Source of the DNA: Bacillus sp. (in: firmicutes)
GTDB lineage: Bacteria; Bacillota; Bacilli; Bacillales; Cytobacillaceae
Assembly: GCA_031177865.1 (NCBI GenBank)
Contig: JAPSKD010000005.1
Location: 1-58,410 of the forward strand
Reading direction: 5' to 3'
Length of the DNA stretch: 58,410 nt
Positions 44,668-54,128 of this stretch are shown one piece after another. The notes beneath the pieces were generated by a model. It worked only from the letters and a program-made list of their open reading frames with translations. It did not search any database and was not told the origin of the DNA. Position numbers and translations under genes: made by a program. Positions within the stretch are counted from its first letter, which is position 1. Each line of letters begins with the position of its first letter.

Positions 44668-46455
44668 TTATAGAATTGAAAATTCTTCTACCAGTTCGCT
44701 AAACTTTTTCATGGCGTTTTCTATTGGCACTGGTGTGGTCAAATCGACTCCCGTCTTTTTTAACAGTTCAAGAGGATAATCGCTGCTTCCGCTTCTTAAG
44801 AAGTTTAAGTAGGTCTGTAATGTTTCTTTATCTCCATCCAGTATTTTCGTTGCCAAATGTATCGCTGAGGTAAAACCTGTTGCGTACTTATAAACGTAAA
44901 ATGGACGATAGAAATGAGGAATTCTCGACCAGCCAAATTTCACTTCTTCGTCAAACACCACCACATCCCCATTGTATTCCCTGAACAATGCTTCATAGGT
45001 TTGATTAAACACCTCCACATTTAATGGTGTACCCTTCTCTGTAAGCTCATGTGTGATTTTCTCAAATTCTGCAAACATAACCTGCGTGAAGAAAGTACCC
45101 TTATATTGGTCAATAAAATGATTCAATAAATGCTTCCTTACCTCAAGGTTCTTTTCAGTATTCAACAAATAATTAATCAATAAAATTTCATTGACTGTAG
45201 AAGCCACTTCCGCGACAAAAATACTGTACCGCGCAGTAATTTGAGGCTGGTGCTGTGAGCTTAATTTACTATGAACACCATGGCCGCACTCATGGGCCAG
45301 GGTAAATAAACTGTCTAAATCATCTTGATAATTTAATAAGATAAAGGGATGAACCCCGTATATACCCAAATTATAGGCGCCAGACCGCTTGCCAGGAGTC
45401 TCACGGACATCGATATAACGCGCGTCCTTGAATTCTTTTAGAATGGATACATATTCTTCCCCAAGTGGAGCCAAGGCTTTTATCATGGTTTCATAGGCTT
45501 CCTCATACGGTATTACTTGTTTCACACCCTGTACTAAAGGAACGGACATATCATACTGACGTAGTTCATCTACCTGCAGTTTTGCCTTTCGGATTTCAGA
45601 GTACCTGTGAAGAGGCGCGATATTTTCCTTCGTCGCTGTTATGAGGTTCTCATAAACTTCTTTTGGCACCATATCGCCGAATAATGCTTTTTCTAATGCT
45701 GAAGGATATTTTCTGATTCTTGCCATCGTAACGTTATTTTTTATCGCTGCAGACAGTGTGCTCGCAATAGAATTTTTCAATTCAACATATGGTTTATAAT
45801 AAGCTTTGTATGCCTCTCTTCGTTTCTCACGGTCTTCATCCTCAATTAATTTCGAGTACATTCCTCTTGTCAGCTGAACCTTCTCACCGTTGTTATTGGT
45901 TACATCACCAAACTTAATATCTGCATTATTGATCATTCCAAAGGTTGTACTTGGAGCAGACAGAGCTTCTCCTAATTGTGATAATACTTCTTCCTGATCT
46001 TTACTAAGGACATGCGTTTTGTAGCGAAAGGATTCGTATAAATCCTCCTCAAAGTACTTAAGGCCCTCTTCTTCAGCAATAAAGCTGCTTAAGGTTTCTT
46101 TATCTAATCCTAGTAAGTACGGCATAAAAAAGGAGGTTTGGGCACTTACCTTCACACTTAGTCCTTTGGCACGATCTAATAAGGATTGTGCACTTGCATT
46201 TCTTGTATCCTCATCCACCTTCAGCATGCTGTATGCATAGACATGATTAAAGGTATAGGATAACTCTTCTCTTTGTTTTAAGTATCGATATAGACTTTTA
46301 CCGTCATTTATCGCTCCATCAAATTGCTTAAGCTTTTCCGCCATGTTTTCAACGAGTTGAAGATCGTTTTCCCATTTGGATAGATCAGAATAAATGTCTT
46401 CTAGGTTCCATTTTTCATTCATAGGTACATCTTTCCGAGAAGTATATGTATTCAT
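44668..46455 (-). CDS. pepF: Oligoendopeptidase F (peptidase M3B)
   Basis: A 595-residue cytoplasmic zinc endopeptidase. The active site HECGH lies at residues 388-392 (LAHECGHGVHS), with the third ligand Glu about 28 residues later (VAEVASTVNE). The N-terminal M3B domain fills about residues 110-180. Length and start (N-terminal MNEKWNLEDIYSD region) are normal. PepF degrades peptides of about 7 to 17 residues and in B. subtilis affects sporulation when overproduced. Monocistronic. Confidence 0.94.
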   Translation of the reverse strand: MNTYTSRKDVPMNEKWNLEDIYSDLSKWENDLQLVENMAEKLKQFDGAINDGKSLYRYLKQREELSYTFNHVYAYSMLKVDEDTRNASAQSLLDRAKGLSVKVSAQTSFFMPYLLGLDKETLSSFIAEEEGLKYFEEDLYESFRYKTHVLSKDQEEVLSQLGEALSAPSTTFGMINNADIKFGDVTNNNGEKVQLTRGMYSKLIEDEDREKRREAYKAYYKPYVELKNSIASTLSAAIKNNVTMARIRKYPSALEKALFGDMVPKEVYENLITATKENIAPLHRYSEIRKAKLQVDELRQYDMSVPLVQGVKQVIPYEEAYETMIKALAPLGEEYVSILKEFKDARYIDVRETPGKRSGAYNLGIYGVHPFILLNYQDDLDSLFTLAHECGHGVHSKLSSQHQPQITARYSIFVAEVASTVNEILLINYLLNTEKNLEVRKHLLNHFIDQYKGTFFTQVMFAEFEKITHELTEKGTPLNVEVFNQTYEALFREYNGDVVVFDEEVKFGWSRIPHFYRPFYVYKYATGFTSAIHLATKILDGDKETLQTYLNFLRSGSSDYPLELLKKTGVDLTTPVPIENAMKKFSELVEEFSIL

Positions 46456-46542
46456 AGCGCCCTCCTTATTGGTTAGCCTTATTAGTAAATATTCAAATCA
46501 CTCTGGTTCTAGACCTTTCAAATCTTACAAGGTATGAACGTT

Positions 46543-46566
46543 AAAAGCACCTTGTTAGGTGCTTTT
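46543..46566. terminator. Terminator after the double-CxxC protein gene
   Basis: AAAAGCACCT and AGGTGCTTTT form a perfect 10-bp stem with a four-base loop. It lies 18 bases past the stop of the minus-strand gene at 46585. Confidence 0.82.
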
Positions 46567-46584
46567 ACTTTATCTTATTCATGC

Positions 46585-46878
46585 CTAAATTTCCAATGTA
46601 ACAAACTGATTAATTCGATGATTAGCATGACAATGTGGGCACTTGACGGTTATTTCAACATCAACAATTTGTAATGTTCCGTTATTAGCCAAGCTCTTTT
46701 TAAGGACAATGACTTGATCCGTTACACTTTTACCTTTATAGATTGATGACAAATCCTCTACATTTTTTTCTCCACTAACGATTGCAGCATATTCATAATC
46801 CTTATTGCATAAAATACATGACTTAACACCTGTAACAACACTATTTGCAGCAGCTATTTGTAAATTCAATTGTCTCAT
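46585..46878 (-). CDS. Small protein with two CxxC metal-binding motifs
   Basis: A 97-residue soluble protein. CILC near residue 21 and CPHCHANH near residue 81 can form one four-cysteine zinc site. Between them lies a mixed alpha/beta region (YEYAAIVSGEK, VIVLKKSLANNGTLQIVDVEITV). I chose ATG at 46878, with AAGGA ten bases upstream; a start six residues earlier is possible. Function not recognised. Monocistronic with a clear terminator. Confidence 0.65.
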   Translation of the reverse strand: MRQLNLQIAAANSVVTGVKSCILCNKDYEYAAIVSGEKNVEDLSSIYKGKSVTDQVIVLKKSLANNGTLQIVDVEITVKCPHCHANHRINQFVTLEI

Positions 46879-46982
46879 CTCCCATCTGTCCTTCATTCAT
46901 TCGACATTCAAGGAGCGTTTCCTTCTAATTTTTATGTAATCAAGAAAATTCATATTCTCCGACAACATTATAAAAAAATATG

Positions 46983-47017
46983 AAAAAGGGCTGTTTAGGA
47001 ATCCCCTAAACAGCCCT
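46983..47017 (-). terminator. Terminator of ltaS
   Basis: Minus-strand stem AGGGCTGTTTAGG / CCTAAACAGCCCT (13 bp, perfect) followed by TTTTCA, 12 bases past the stop. Confidence 0.92.
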
Positions 47018-47029
47018 GCAGATTAAAGC

Positions 47030-48976
47030 TTATTCTTCACTATCTTGAGTTGTATTGTAATTGTATTGTGTTCGATCAATTGGTGTAAAGTTTTCAGGAG
47101 TATAGAAACGTAATAGGTCTCCGTTTACCACTTTATCAGAAAGAGCCAGCTTATTTTCCACGATATTCTGAAGGTCTACTGCCTCCTCCATCCTCGTTTC
47201 ATCAATTTCTAATCCTGTAGTGGAGTCATAGAACTTACCGCCAACAGATGAAATGGTTGGGCTCATAAAGCTGCCATCACGGAAAGGCACAAGGTCATCA
47301 TGCTGTTCAGATAATAGGTCCGTACCGAACTGAACATAATCCTTTGTATCAATTCCTAACAAGTGAAGAACTGTAGGTAAGATGTCAATTTGTCCACCGT
47401 ATTCGTGGTTAACTCCACCCTCCATTCCAGGTACGCGAATAAAGAAAGGTACACGTTGTAATCCTGCACTATCAAAATCCGTAATTTCTTTACCTAGAAC
47501 TTTTTCCATTGCTTTATTATGATTTTCTGAAATACCATAATGGTCACCATACATAACAATAATTGAATTATCGTATAGTCCAGATGCCTTTAAATAATCA
47601 AAGAATTGTTTTAATGCCTCGTCCGCATAACGCGCTGTTTGGAAGTAGGTATCAACAGATTTATCACCTGTTGTATGCGGTGCAATCGTTGCATCTTCTT
47701 CAGCTATCGGGTAAGGATAATGATTTGAAACAGTAATAAACTTTGTATAAAAAGGCTGTGGTAATGATTCCAACATAGGAATGGATTCTTCAAAGAATGG
47801 CTTATCCATCAGTCCATACTCTGCTAAATCCTCAGGATTCATACTATAGAACTTTTCATCAAAAAAGTGGTTATATCCAAACGATTTATAAATTTCATCG
47901 CGATTCCAGAAACTTCCTGAATTTCCGTGAAAGACAGCAGACGTATAGCCATGAGTCGCTAAAATCGCTGGTGCTGCTTGATACGTGTTTAATCCTTTTG
48001 TAGTAAAAGCAGAACCCTGCGGTAATCCATATAATGAATTTTCAAGGATAAATTCAGCATCAGCTGTCTTTCCTTGGGCAGTTTGATGGAAGAAATTATC
48101 AAAATAAAGTGTATTTTGATCCTTTGTTAACGAATTAAGGAACGGTGTTACTTCTTCTCCATTCAGCTTGTAATCAATAAGGAAATTCTGCATAGATTCT
48201 AGGTGTAAATAAATCACGTTCATATCTTTTCCAGCACCAAAGTATGCAGGATTAGGCTCAGCATAATTGGATTTCGTATAGTTAATCACTTCAGTCATAT
48301 CGTCACTATTTGCCATAACCCTTTGTGCAGAAGCTTTTGTACTTTTCACTGCATCATAAATCGTGTAGTTATACATCCCTAAATATTTGACGATATAGTT
48401 ACGGTCAAATCCTCTTGTTAACAATTGAGGACGATCACTTTCAGCTAGTCCAAGATTACCACATGATATAGCCAATGATAATGAGAATACAGCAGCAACT
48501 TTCCTGCGATTCATATCTTTCATTTCAACCTTCACAATTCGAAAAGCAAGTAAAACAACTAAAAGAATGAGATCTATAAAGAATAAGAAATCATAAGGTC
48601 TTAAAAGTGTTACAACACTTCCGCTTACATCCCCAAAGTTTTGGGTCTGAGTTAAAGTTGGTAAGGTAATAAAGTCATTAAAGAATCTGTAATAAACCAC
48701 ATTTGCAAATAGAAGAAAAGATAAAAAGAAATCAATCACAAGTAATGCAATATATTTTTTGCGTCCTTTAAATAAGGAAGCAAATCCTAAAAATAGAAGT
48801 GATGATCCTAGTGGATTAATAAATAAAAGAATTTTTTGTAATGTATTTTCGATTCCTAAATCAAATTGAGTTAATTGAGCTAAATATGTTTTCATCCAAA
48901 GGAAGAAAACAGCCAAAAAGAAAAAGCCAATATATTTATTTAAAATACCCTGACTCCTTTGAGCTAAGTTATTCAT
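47030..48976 (-). CDS. ltaS: Lipoteichoic acid synthase (LtaS type)
   Basis: A 648-residue membrane enzyme that polymerises glycerol-phosphate from phosphatidylglycerol onto a glycolipid anchor outside the cell. Five membrane helices fill residues 15-175. A likely signal-peptidase site is KASA at 214-217. The extracellular sulfatase-fold domain has Glu260 (metal ligand, HLES), nucleophile Thr304 in GKTADAEF, SFWNRDE and YGDHYG. Bacillus has several LtaS paralogues; motif reading alone does not say which one this is. Monocistronic. Confidence 0.93.
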   Translation of the reverse strand: MNNLAQRSQGILNKYIGFFFLAVFFLWMKTYLAQLTQFDLGIENTLQKILLFINPLGSSLLFLGFASLFKGRKKYIALLVIDFFLSFLLFANVVYYRFFNDFITLPTLTQTQNFGDVSGSVVTLLRPYDFLFFIDLILLVVLLAFRIVKVEMKDMNRRKVAAVFSLSLAISCGNLGLAESDRPQLLTRGFDRNYIVKYLGMYNYTIYDAVKSTKASAQRVMANSDDMTEVINYTKSNYAEPNPAYFGAGKDMNVIYLHLESMQNFLIDYKLNGEEVTPFLNSLTKDQNTLYFDNFFHQTAQGKTADAEFILENSLYGLPQGSAFTTKGLNTYQAAPAILATHGYTSAVFHGNSGSFWNRDEIYKSFGYNHFFDEKFYSMNPEDLAEYGLMDKPFFEESIPMLESLPQPFYTKFITVSNHYPYPIAEEDATIAPHTTGDKSVDTYFQTARYADEALKQFFDYLKASGLYDNSIIVMYGDHYGISENHNKAMEKVLGKEITDFDSAGLQRVPFFIRVPGMEGGVNHEYGGQIDILPTVLHLLGIDTKDYVQFGTDLLSEQHDDLVPFRDGSFMSPTISSVGGKFYDSTTGLEIDETRMEEAVDLQNIVENKLALSDKVVNGDLLRFYTPENFTPIDRTQYNYNTTQDSEE

Positions 48977-49161
48977 TTTGTTGCACCTACCTTTTAGTAA
49001 AAAATATCATTTACGTTTTTATGAGTTTATAAAATCCATTAATCTATTATTTATAGTAACAATTAAATATGAACAATTTATGAACACAATTGAAATAAAA
49101 TAATTCAACACAAATGAGTATTATACGCATTATTTTAAAAAAGTCAAGTTTGCTTATATAG

Positions 49162-49196
49162 CAGAAAAGACATGTGAAGCGCACATGTCTTTTCTG
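49162..49196 (-). terminator. Perfect 15-bp hairpin after the methyltransferase locus
   Basis: CAGAAAAGACATGTG and CACATGTCTTTTCTG enclose five bases, 20 bases past the methyltransferase stop. The T run lies inside the stem, so termination may be weak. The rest of the gap up to ltaS (48977-49161) is AT-rich and shows nothing else. Confidence 0.6.
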
Positions 49197-49215
49197 TAAG
49201 CTTATTATGCAGTCA

Positions 49216-50120
49216 TCAATAATTCGTGATTAGCACTTCTCTCTCAAATAAGCCTGTCTGCTGGTTCTTTTGATAACTTGAATTAGTATAATTCATTTTT
49301 AAATCATGTATGTGATAACAGTGAGCCCAATTTTCTAATATCGCATTTATTTTTTCGCTTTTTTCTAGTACATTGGATAGTGCAAACTTTACCCCGTGAT
49401 TATTTAATGAATCCAATAGCTTTAATAAACTTTTTTCATGTTCTTCCGTCCAGCCATTTTGTTCATTATACGTGGCGGTTGTAATTAGATAGGAGGGTCC
49501 GCATAAAGAAAATCTCCAGGCCCTAATTGATCGATATTTACCTCACAAAAATCTTTCTGTTGAAATGCTATATATCGGCTTTGCATGGCCTGCATCAACT
49601 GAAACAGATTTTCCCTGACAATGTTATTAAAATCTCTTGTTCCAACCGGAATGTTATACCGGCTCGACTTATTAAATCTTATCTGATTATTAAACCCATA
49701 CATAATCAACGTGAAGAATTGTAAATCCAATGGAAATTTAGTTAGCGTATAATTGTAATCTTTTCTTAAATGAAGGTATTTTTCCTTATTATATGATCCC
49801 ACTCCGTCTGTACTGTTTGCTTGATAGTAATCGTAGCCATTTTTCATTGTATCACTTAATTCATAGTGGGCAACAATTTCTTCTATTCCTGTAACAACGC
49901 TTTCATATGAATGGTTTTTCAAATAATTAAACAGGGATATAAGTCGTCCATTGATGTCAAAAGCAAAAGTTTTTTGTGAATCGATATTTATGGCAACATT
50001 TGCTCCTCCGGTAAAAAGGTCAACAAAATTATTAATGTTAGGTGGAAACAGGTTTGTCAGCTGTAGCAGGAGCTTATGTTTTCCACCCGTGTAGTTTAAA
50101 GGTGATTTTATGAATGTCAT
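49216..50120 (-). pseudogene. D12-class DNA adenine methyltransferase, frameshifted in the DPPY motif
   Basis: Dam-like N6-adenine methyltransferase resembling the C-terminal half of M.FokI (start FIKSPLNYTGGKHKLLLQL). SAM-binding motif I is DLFTGGANVA. ATG at 50120, five bases after the upstream methyltransferase stop, behind GTGAAG. The frame reaches DPP at residues 208-210 and then reads Ile-stop. In the next frame LITTATYNEQNGWTEEHE and the remaining family C-terminus continue to 49216. One missing T (DPPY-L read as DPPI-stop) at 49487-49491 breaks the catalytic motif, so the enzyme should be dead, unless this is a sequencing error. Confidence 0.85.
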
Positions 50121-50125
50121 TTTCT

Positions 50126-51208
50126 TCACGATTGACCAACATGGCACACAAAAAGGCGTTCTTGATAATTTTCTATATCTTTCAATCCTGTTGTAAAATG
50201 CTTGTAATCTTGTTCATAGCTAATCGTTTTCCCGCGCTTTTCTAATGATGAAATCATCTCGATATCTGATATCTTGGCATTGGAACGGCCATCGCCCTTC
50301 TCCGCCATATTACTATAAGATACCACGATGATTTTAGCATTGGCATGTTGAATTAAGTCATCAAATGCTTCTGGAGCAGACTTTAAACAATATTTACTCT
50401 TGCCATATTGCCGGTCTTCTGAACTAATCTTCCTTGCTACTCCCTCAAGTTCCGGCTTTTCCCACAACGCTAGATTTTCTAAAAGATGATAGGAATCGAC
50501 ATATTGTCTTGAATTATAGGGAGTATCGATATAAAGAATATCCGTATTTATTTCTCTTACCAGTTCATTCGCGTCGCGTTGATAAATTTTATTTACCTGA
50601 TTGGTTTCATTCGCAGGCAAGGCTGGCATCAATAATGTAATCGGGTTAAACATATCAAGATTCTTACGGTAGGCCTCGTAATGTCCCACGGTATTTGCAG
50701 CCTTGTCCAACGCATACATAAGGGAAGTGAAAAGAATAGAGAATTCCCTGCTGTTCACTTTGCCTTTTTGCTTTAATTCTTCCATATGTTCACGAACGTA
50801 CCCAACTTTTCGAGCGTTTTCTATTGTGAAATATTTATCTCCATAATTGATGGAAAAGTAGTTATCTTCCATCACATCACATTCATTATAGGTTTGTAAT
50901 ATAGAAGCGACTTTATCCTTATCAAATGGTTCCGGGGAAAAAAAAGTGTGATAACAGTGAATGTTAGAATAGAGTAAATCATTTATTATAAGTTCTTTAC
51001 CTGGTTTATTAAATCGATTACCGACTACACCCGTTCCGGCAAATAGGTCGGTAAATGAGTTCCACTCTTGAATAGAGTCATTTATTACATCTTCTATTAA
51101 TGGAAGTAATTTTGTCTTCGCACCTAAATATCTTCGACTGTGGATGGCAAACTCTTTTTTCTGGTCAGTTTGCGAATTATTGGTTTGGTTTTTATTCTTT
51201 AAAGTCAT
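50126..51208 (-). CDS. D12-class DNA adenine methyltransferase (M.FokI N-terminal-half-like)
   Basis: A 360-residue N6-adenine methyltransferase. The start region RRYLGAKTKLLPLIEDVI and SAM motif I DLFAGTGVVGNRF (54-66) are followed by DTPYNSRQYVDSYHLLENLALW, with the catalytic motif as DTPY at 228-231 instead of DPPY. M.FokI-type enzymes carry two such domains, each modifying one strand of an asymmetric site. Here the halves are two adjacent genes. No restriction endonuclease gene is in the neighbourhood (LysE upstream, ltaS downstream). The target site cannot be read from sequence. Confidence 0.85.
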   Translation of the reverse strand: MTLKNKNQTNNSQTDQKKEFAIHSRRYLGAKTKLLPLIEDVINDSIQEWNSFTDLFAGTGVVGNRFNKPGKELIINDLLYSNIHCYHTFFSPEPFDKDKVASILQTYNECDVMEDNYFSINYGDKYFTIENARKVGYVREHMEELKQKGKVNSREFSILFTSLMYALDKAANTVGHYEAYRKNLDMFNPITLLMPALPANETNQVNKIYQRDANELVREINTDILYIDTPYNSRQYVDSYHLLENLALWEKPELEGVARKISSEDRQYGKSKYCLKSAPEAFDDLIQHANAKIIVVSYSNMAEKGDGRSNAKISDIEMISSLEKRGKTISYEQDYKHFTTGLKDIENYQERLFVCHVGQS

Positions 51209-51269
51209 GTCAATCCCCTCTTGTTTTATATTCTATCACACTACATCGAGGAGGTATTATTTTTAAATT

Positions 51270-51911
51270 TCAGCTTAAAAGCCCATGAATCCCTTGATAT
51301 CCAAAATATATACCAAACAATACGAGGGAAGCACCCGAAACAATAGAGATGGCAATTAAACTTTTAACAGTCAGTAATTTTCGGAATCCAGTAGTGAGTC
51401 CTGCTACAAACACATCCCATATGGTCAAACCAAGAAAAATCATACTGCTATAAATTAAAAGAGATTCTGTTCCAGTTGTTTGGGCGGTTTTTGCTAGCAC
51501 TGAGCCATATATCCCCAACCAAAATAAAACAGATAATGGACTTGTAATCGACATAATAAACCCTGTAAAGAAACACTTCATTAATGATTCTTTCTCTCTG
51601 CCATACGTTAGGGTAATGGTATTTGCATTCTTGATACTTTCGACTCCTGAATATATCAATATAAACCCGCCAAATAGCCAAAGAAATATTTGAATAATTG
51701 GAATCCCCAAAAATTGAACCATTCCTAAGTAAACGAGCAGCATAAAGAATCCATCTGCCACCATCGAGCCAGCACCAACCACCCACGCATGCCAAAAACC
51801 ATTCTTTATTCCCTTATCTAACCGTGCCGAATTAACAGGGCCAATTGGAGCTGCCAGCGTAAAGCCCAAAATGAAGTAACTCACTAAAATGCTTATACTC
51901 AAAAATACCAC
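51270..51911 (-). CDS. LysE-family amino acid exporter
   Basis: A 213-residue membrane protein with six predicted helices. The family hallmark AAPIGPVNSARLDKGIKNGF lies at the end of the first helix, and TSPLSVLFWLGIYGS in the fourth resembles the NP(K/L) region. Start is GTG at 51911, or a TTG three codons later behind GGAGTGGAG. It probably exports a basic or other amino acid; substrate unknown. Stands alone on the minus strand. Confidence 0.85.
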   Translation of the reverse strand: MVFLSISILVSYFILGFTLAAPIGPVNSARLDKGIKNGFWHAWVVGAGSMVADGFFMLLVYLGMVQFLGIPIIQIFLWLFGGFILIYSGVESIKNANTITLTYGREKESLMKCFFTGFIMSITSPLSVLFWLGIYGSVLAKTAQTTGTESLLIYSSMIFLGLTIWDVFVAGLTTGFRKLLTVKSLIAISIVSGASLVLFGIYFGYQGIHGLLS

Positions 51912-52142
51912 TCCACTCCAACTTTATCTTAACTTGTACATTTTATGAAAAAAGGACGGACACATGTCCAAATAATCATAAATGTTCAAAAATATGAGGT
52001 TTTAACACGCGATTTGAGATAAATAATATATATCTATATATATGGAAGAAAGTCGATCTCTAATTAGGATTGGCTATTTATTTGTAACCAAAAGTGTATT
52101 AAATAGGTAAAAACGATAAAAAATTAATGAGAGGGTCTCAAA

Positions 52143-52193
52143 ATGGAAACCCTATTGATGTGCTTCAAGAAAGGTGGCACTGTTAATGAATAA
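52143..52193 (+). CDS. Possible 16-codon leader ORF before the DUF3231 gene
   Basis: ATG behind GAGAGGG opens a 16-residue frame (METLLMCFKKGGTVNE) that ends 28 bases before the DUF3231 start. It could be a leader peptide or chance. The rest of 51912-52221 is AT-rich, with an alternating TA stretch near 52025-52045, and holds nothing else I can name. Confidence 0.25.
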   Translation: METLLMCFKKGGTVNE

Positions 52194-52221
52194 ATTTTCA
52201 TACACACTAAGGAGGGCAACA

Positions 52222-52734
52222 ATGGGAATTTTAAGTGGCAACCCTAAAGAAGAGCCTTTACACTATGGCGAAGCATTTGATTTATGGTCATCATTATTGG
52301 CAGGTAATGGGAGGATTGCAGGATATCAAACCATGTTAAACCATGCTGGTGATGAAGATTTAAAGAAATTATTAGTGGAAGCAACTGAACTTTGCCAACA
52401 AGAAAAAAAGCAAGTGGAAGAACTTTTAAAAGAAAATGGCATTGGCTTGCCGCCTGCGCAGCCAGAACCGCCTGAAGCTTGTTTAGAGGATATTCCAGTA
52501 GGTGCACGTATTCCAGACCCAGCCATTGCTGCTGGACTTACTGCTGATATCGCTGCTGGACTAGTGATATGCAGTCAAATAATGGGTAAATCAATTAGAG
52601 AAGATGTAGCTTTGTTGTATGGGCAATTCCATACTCAAAAAGCTGCACTTGGAGCAAAAGTCCTTCGTTTAAATAAAGAAAAAGGCTGGCTCATTCCTCC
52701 ACCATTACATCTAAATAAGCATGGCGATTGTTAA
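52222..52734 (+). CDS. DUF3231-family protein (ferritin-like fold expected)
   Basis: A 170-residue helical protein. The pattern LHYGEAFDLWSSLLAGNGRIAGYQTMLNHAGDEDLKKLL and CQQEKKQVEELLKENGIGLPP corresponds to one half of the two-repeat DUF3231 proteins of Bacillus, so this is a single-repeat form. ATG at 52222 behind AAGGAGGG; the longer frame adds 16 residues without a binding site. It is convergent with the Mn-catalase gene. Relatives are often found in sporulating bacteria; function not established. Confidence 0.7.
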   Translation: MGILSGNPKEEPLHYGEAFDLWSSLLAGNGRIAGYQTMLNHAGDEDLKKLLVEATELCQQEKKQVEELLKENGIGLPPAQPEPPEACLEDIPVGARIPDPAIAAGLTADIAAGLVICSQIMGKSIREDVALLYGQFHTQKAALGAKVLRLNKEKGWLIPPPLHLNKHGDC

Positions 52735-52748
52735 TTTGACCACGAAAA

Positions 52749-52778
52749 AAGGATGGACACGTCAAGTGTCTCATCCTT
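52749..52778. terminator. Shared terminator of the DUF3231 and Mn-catalase genes
   Basis: AAGGATGGACAC and GTGTCTCATCCTT form a 12-bp stem with one bulge, with A and T runs outside, between convergent stops at 52734 and 52786. Confidence 0.82.
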
Positions 52779-52785
52779 ATTTACA

Positions 52786-53643
52786 TTACCGATTTAAATC
52801 ACTGACACCAGGGCTATGCTCATTCGGCATTTCAGGCATTACTGGAACTGGATAACCTTGCGGCGGTGGTACCACTTGTAATGTTCCAGAATCCCTGCTT
52901 GGTGATTCACCTTGGAATATCGTACCAATTAGGGTTTCATCAAGTCTAAAGTTAAACTGAGCATTATGGAAGCCCATTTCTACATATTTACGGCATTCTG
53001 GATACTTATTTATGTCATAGTTCGGTACTGGGAAAATTTTACCCCAATCTACTCCCAACGTTTCTAGAGCCTTTGCGAATGCATTTTGGTGTGCATTGTC
53101 GCGGACAATTAAGAAAGCTAACGTTTCTCTAAACGTTTTATTTGAGCTCATTTCATATATCCGTGTCTTTTGCAGGACACCTGTTGATTCTAATACAACA
53201 TTATCCAATAAATCACTGATTAAGTTTCCATGGCTGTATACATAGTTTCCATTCCAAGGATTACCTGCGGCATCAACTGGAAGTGAACTTTGAGCACCCA
53301 TAATATAGTGATGTGGGTTTGCATGTTCTTTTACCGCTTCTTCTAAAGGAGCACCATTTGATCCTCCTGCACCAACTGCCTCTTCTCCCGATCCATTCAG
53401 GAGCTGATTAATAGTTGTTTGAACAAGTTCCACATGACTGATTTCCTCAAGGAAAACCCCTCTAATTAAATCACGGTATTGCTTTTGATTACCTCTGAAG
53501 TTTGAGCTTTGGAAGAAAAACTGCATCATCGTACGCATTTCGCCAAATCTGCCGCCCAATGTTTCCTGAAGAACTTTTGCTGCAGCCGGATCAGGTTTGT
53601 CTGGAACAATCATATTGATTAGGTCTTCTCTATAGAAATACAT
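52786..53643 (-). CDS. Manganese catalase-family protein
   Basis: A 285-residue ferritin-like di-manganese protein (YdbD/CotJC relatives). Candidate metal ligands sit in GGRFGEMRTMMQF, FLEEISHVELVQT, LLDNVVLESTGVLQKTRIYEM and VRDNAHQNAFAKALE, giving the Glu-(Glu-x-x-His)-Glu-His set of the family. The C-terminal tail is proline-rich (PPPQGYPVPVMPEMP). I chose ATG at 53643 behind GGAGG with seven bases spacing; ATG at 53649 is too close. It probably breaks down hydrogen peroxide without heme, perhaps in the spore. Confidence 0.87.
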   Translation of the reverse strand: MYFYREDLINMIVPDKPDPAAAKVLQETLGGRFGEMRTMMQFFFQSSNFRGNQKQYRDLIRGVFLEEISHVELVQTTINQLLNGSGEEAVGAGGSNGAPLEEAVKEHANPHHYIMGAQSSLPVDAAGNPWNGNYVYSHGNLISDLLDNVVLESTGVLQKTRIYEMSSNKTFRETLAFLIVRDNAHQNAFAKALETLGVDWGKIFPVPNYDINKYPECRKYVEMGFHNAQFNFRLDETLIGTIFQGESPSRDSGTLQVVPPPQGYPVPVMPEMPNEHSPGVSDLNR

Positions 53644-53814
53644 GCACATACCTCCGATTTAAAAATAAATTACTGATTTAGGTTTTCCAACTAATTGTCT
53701 ATTATCCACTCTATTTATTCTGCCCTATGGCAAAACAAGCACCTATAATTCACAAGTAGACTAGTTTAACAAAAAGAGAACGAGAAGTATCTCATGTGTT
53801 ATTTAACTTTTCAC

Positions 53815-53898
53815 ATGAAAGTGCCACCGGGCGTTGGGCTCGAAGATCCAGGTATGGACGGTGAAGGTGAATTCCAGTATGTATCACAACCACAGTAA
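53815..53898 (+). pseudogene. Short open frame, possible 3-prime gene remnant
   Basis: A 27-codon frame (VPPGVGLEDPGMDGEGEFQY core) of higher GC than its surroundings, with no clear ribosome binding site. The Pro/Gly/acidic composition resembles the C-terminal tail of a catalase or coat-type protein rather than random AT-rich spacer. It may be the end of a lost gene. Otherwise 53644-53938 shows nothing. Confidence 0.25.
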
Positions 53899-53938
53899 AA
53901 AATGACTGAAAATCTTCATCCATTTCACTGGGATTAAA

Positions 53939-54112
53939 TTATTCATTTTCTTTAGGATCCTCTTGATAATGTTCATTTAAATAAGGATTTTCAGTTGTAG
54001 CGAAGCTGACTGAGAGCAAACTCATTTCCGGATCTAGTCCATATAATCCTTTTGAGGACTTTTTAACATTTTCTCCGCTTTGAAATTGAGGTTCTTTATC
54101 ATTTTCCTTCAT
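53939..54112 (-). CDS. Small hydrophilic protein of unknown function
   Basis: A 57-residue acidic protein (KENDKEPQFQSGENVKKSSK start, MSLLSVSFATTENPYLNEHY middle) without membrane segments. ATG at 54112 behind AAGGGTG, 16 bases after the PLP-enzyme stop. It could therefore be the last gene of that operon. Not recognised. Confidence 0.5.
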   Translation of the reverse strand: MKENDKEPQFQSGENVKKSSKGLYGLDPEMSLLSVSFATTENPYLNEHYQEDPKENE

Positions 54113-54128
54113 TACTATCACCCTTTTC

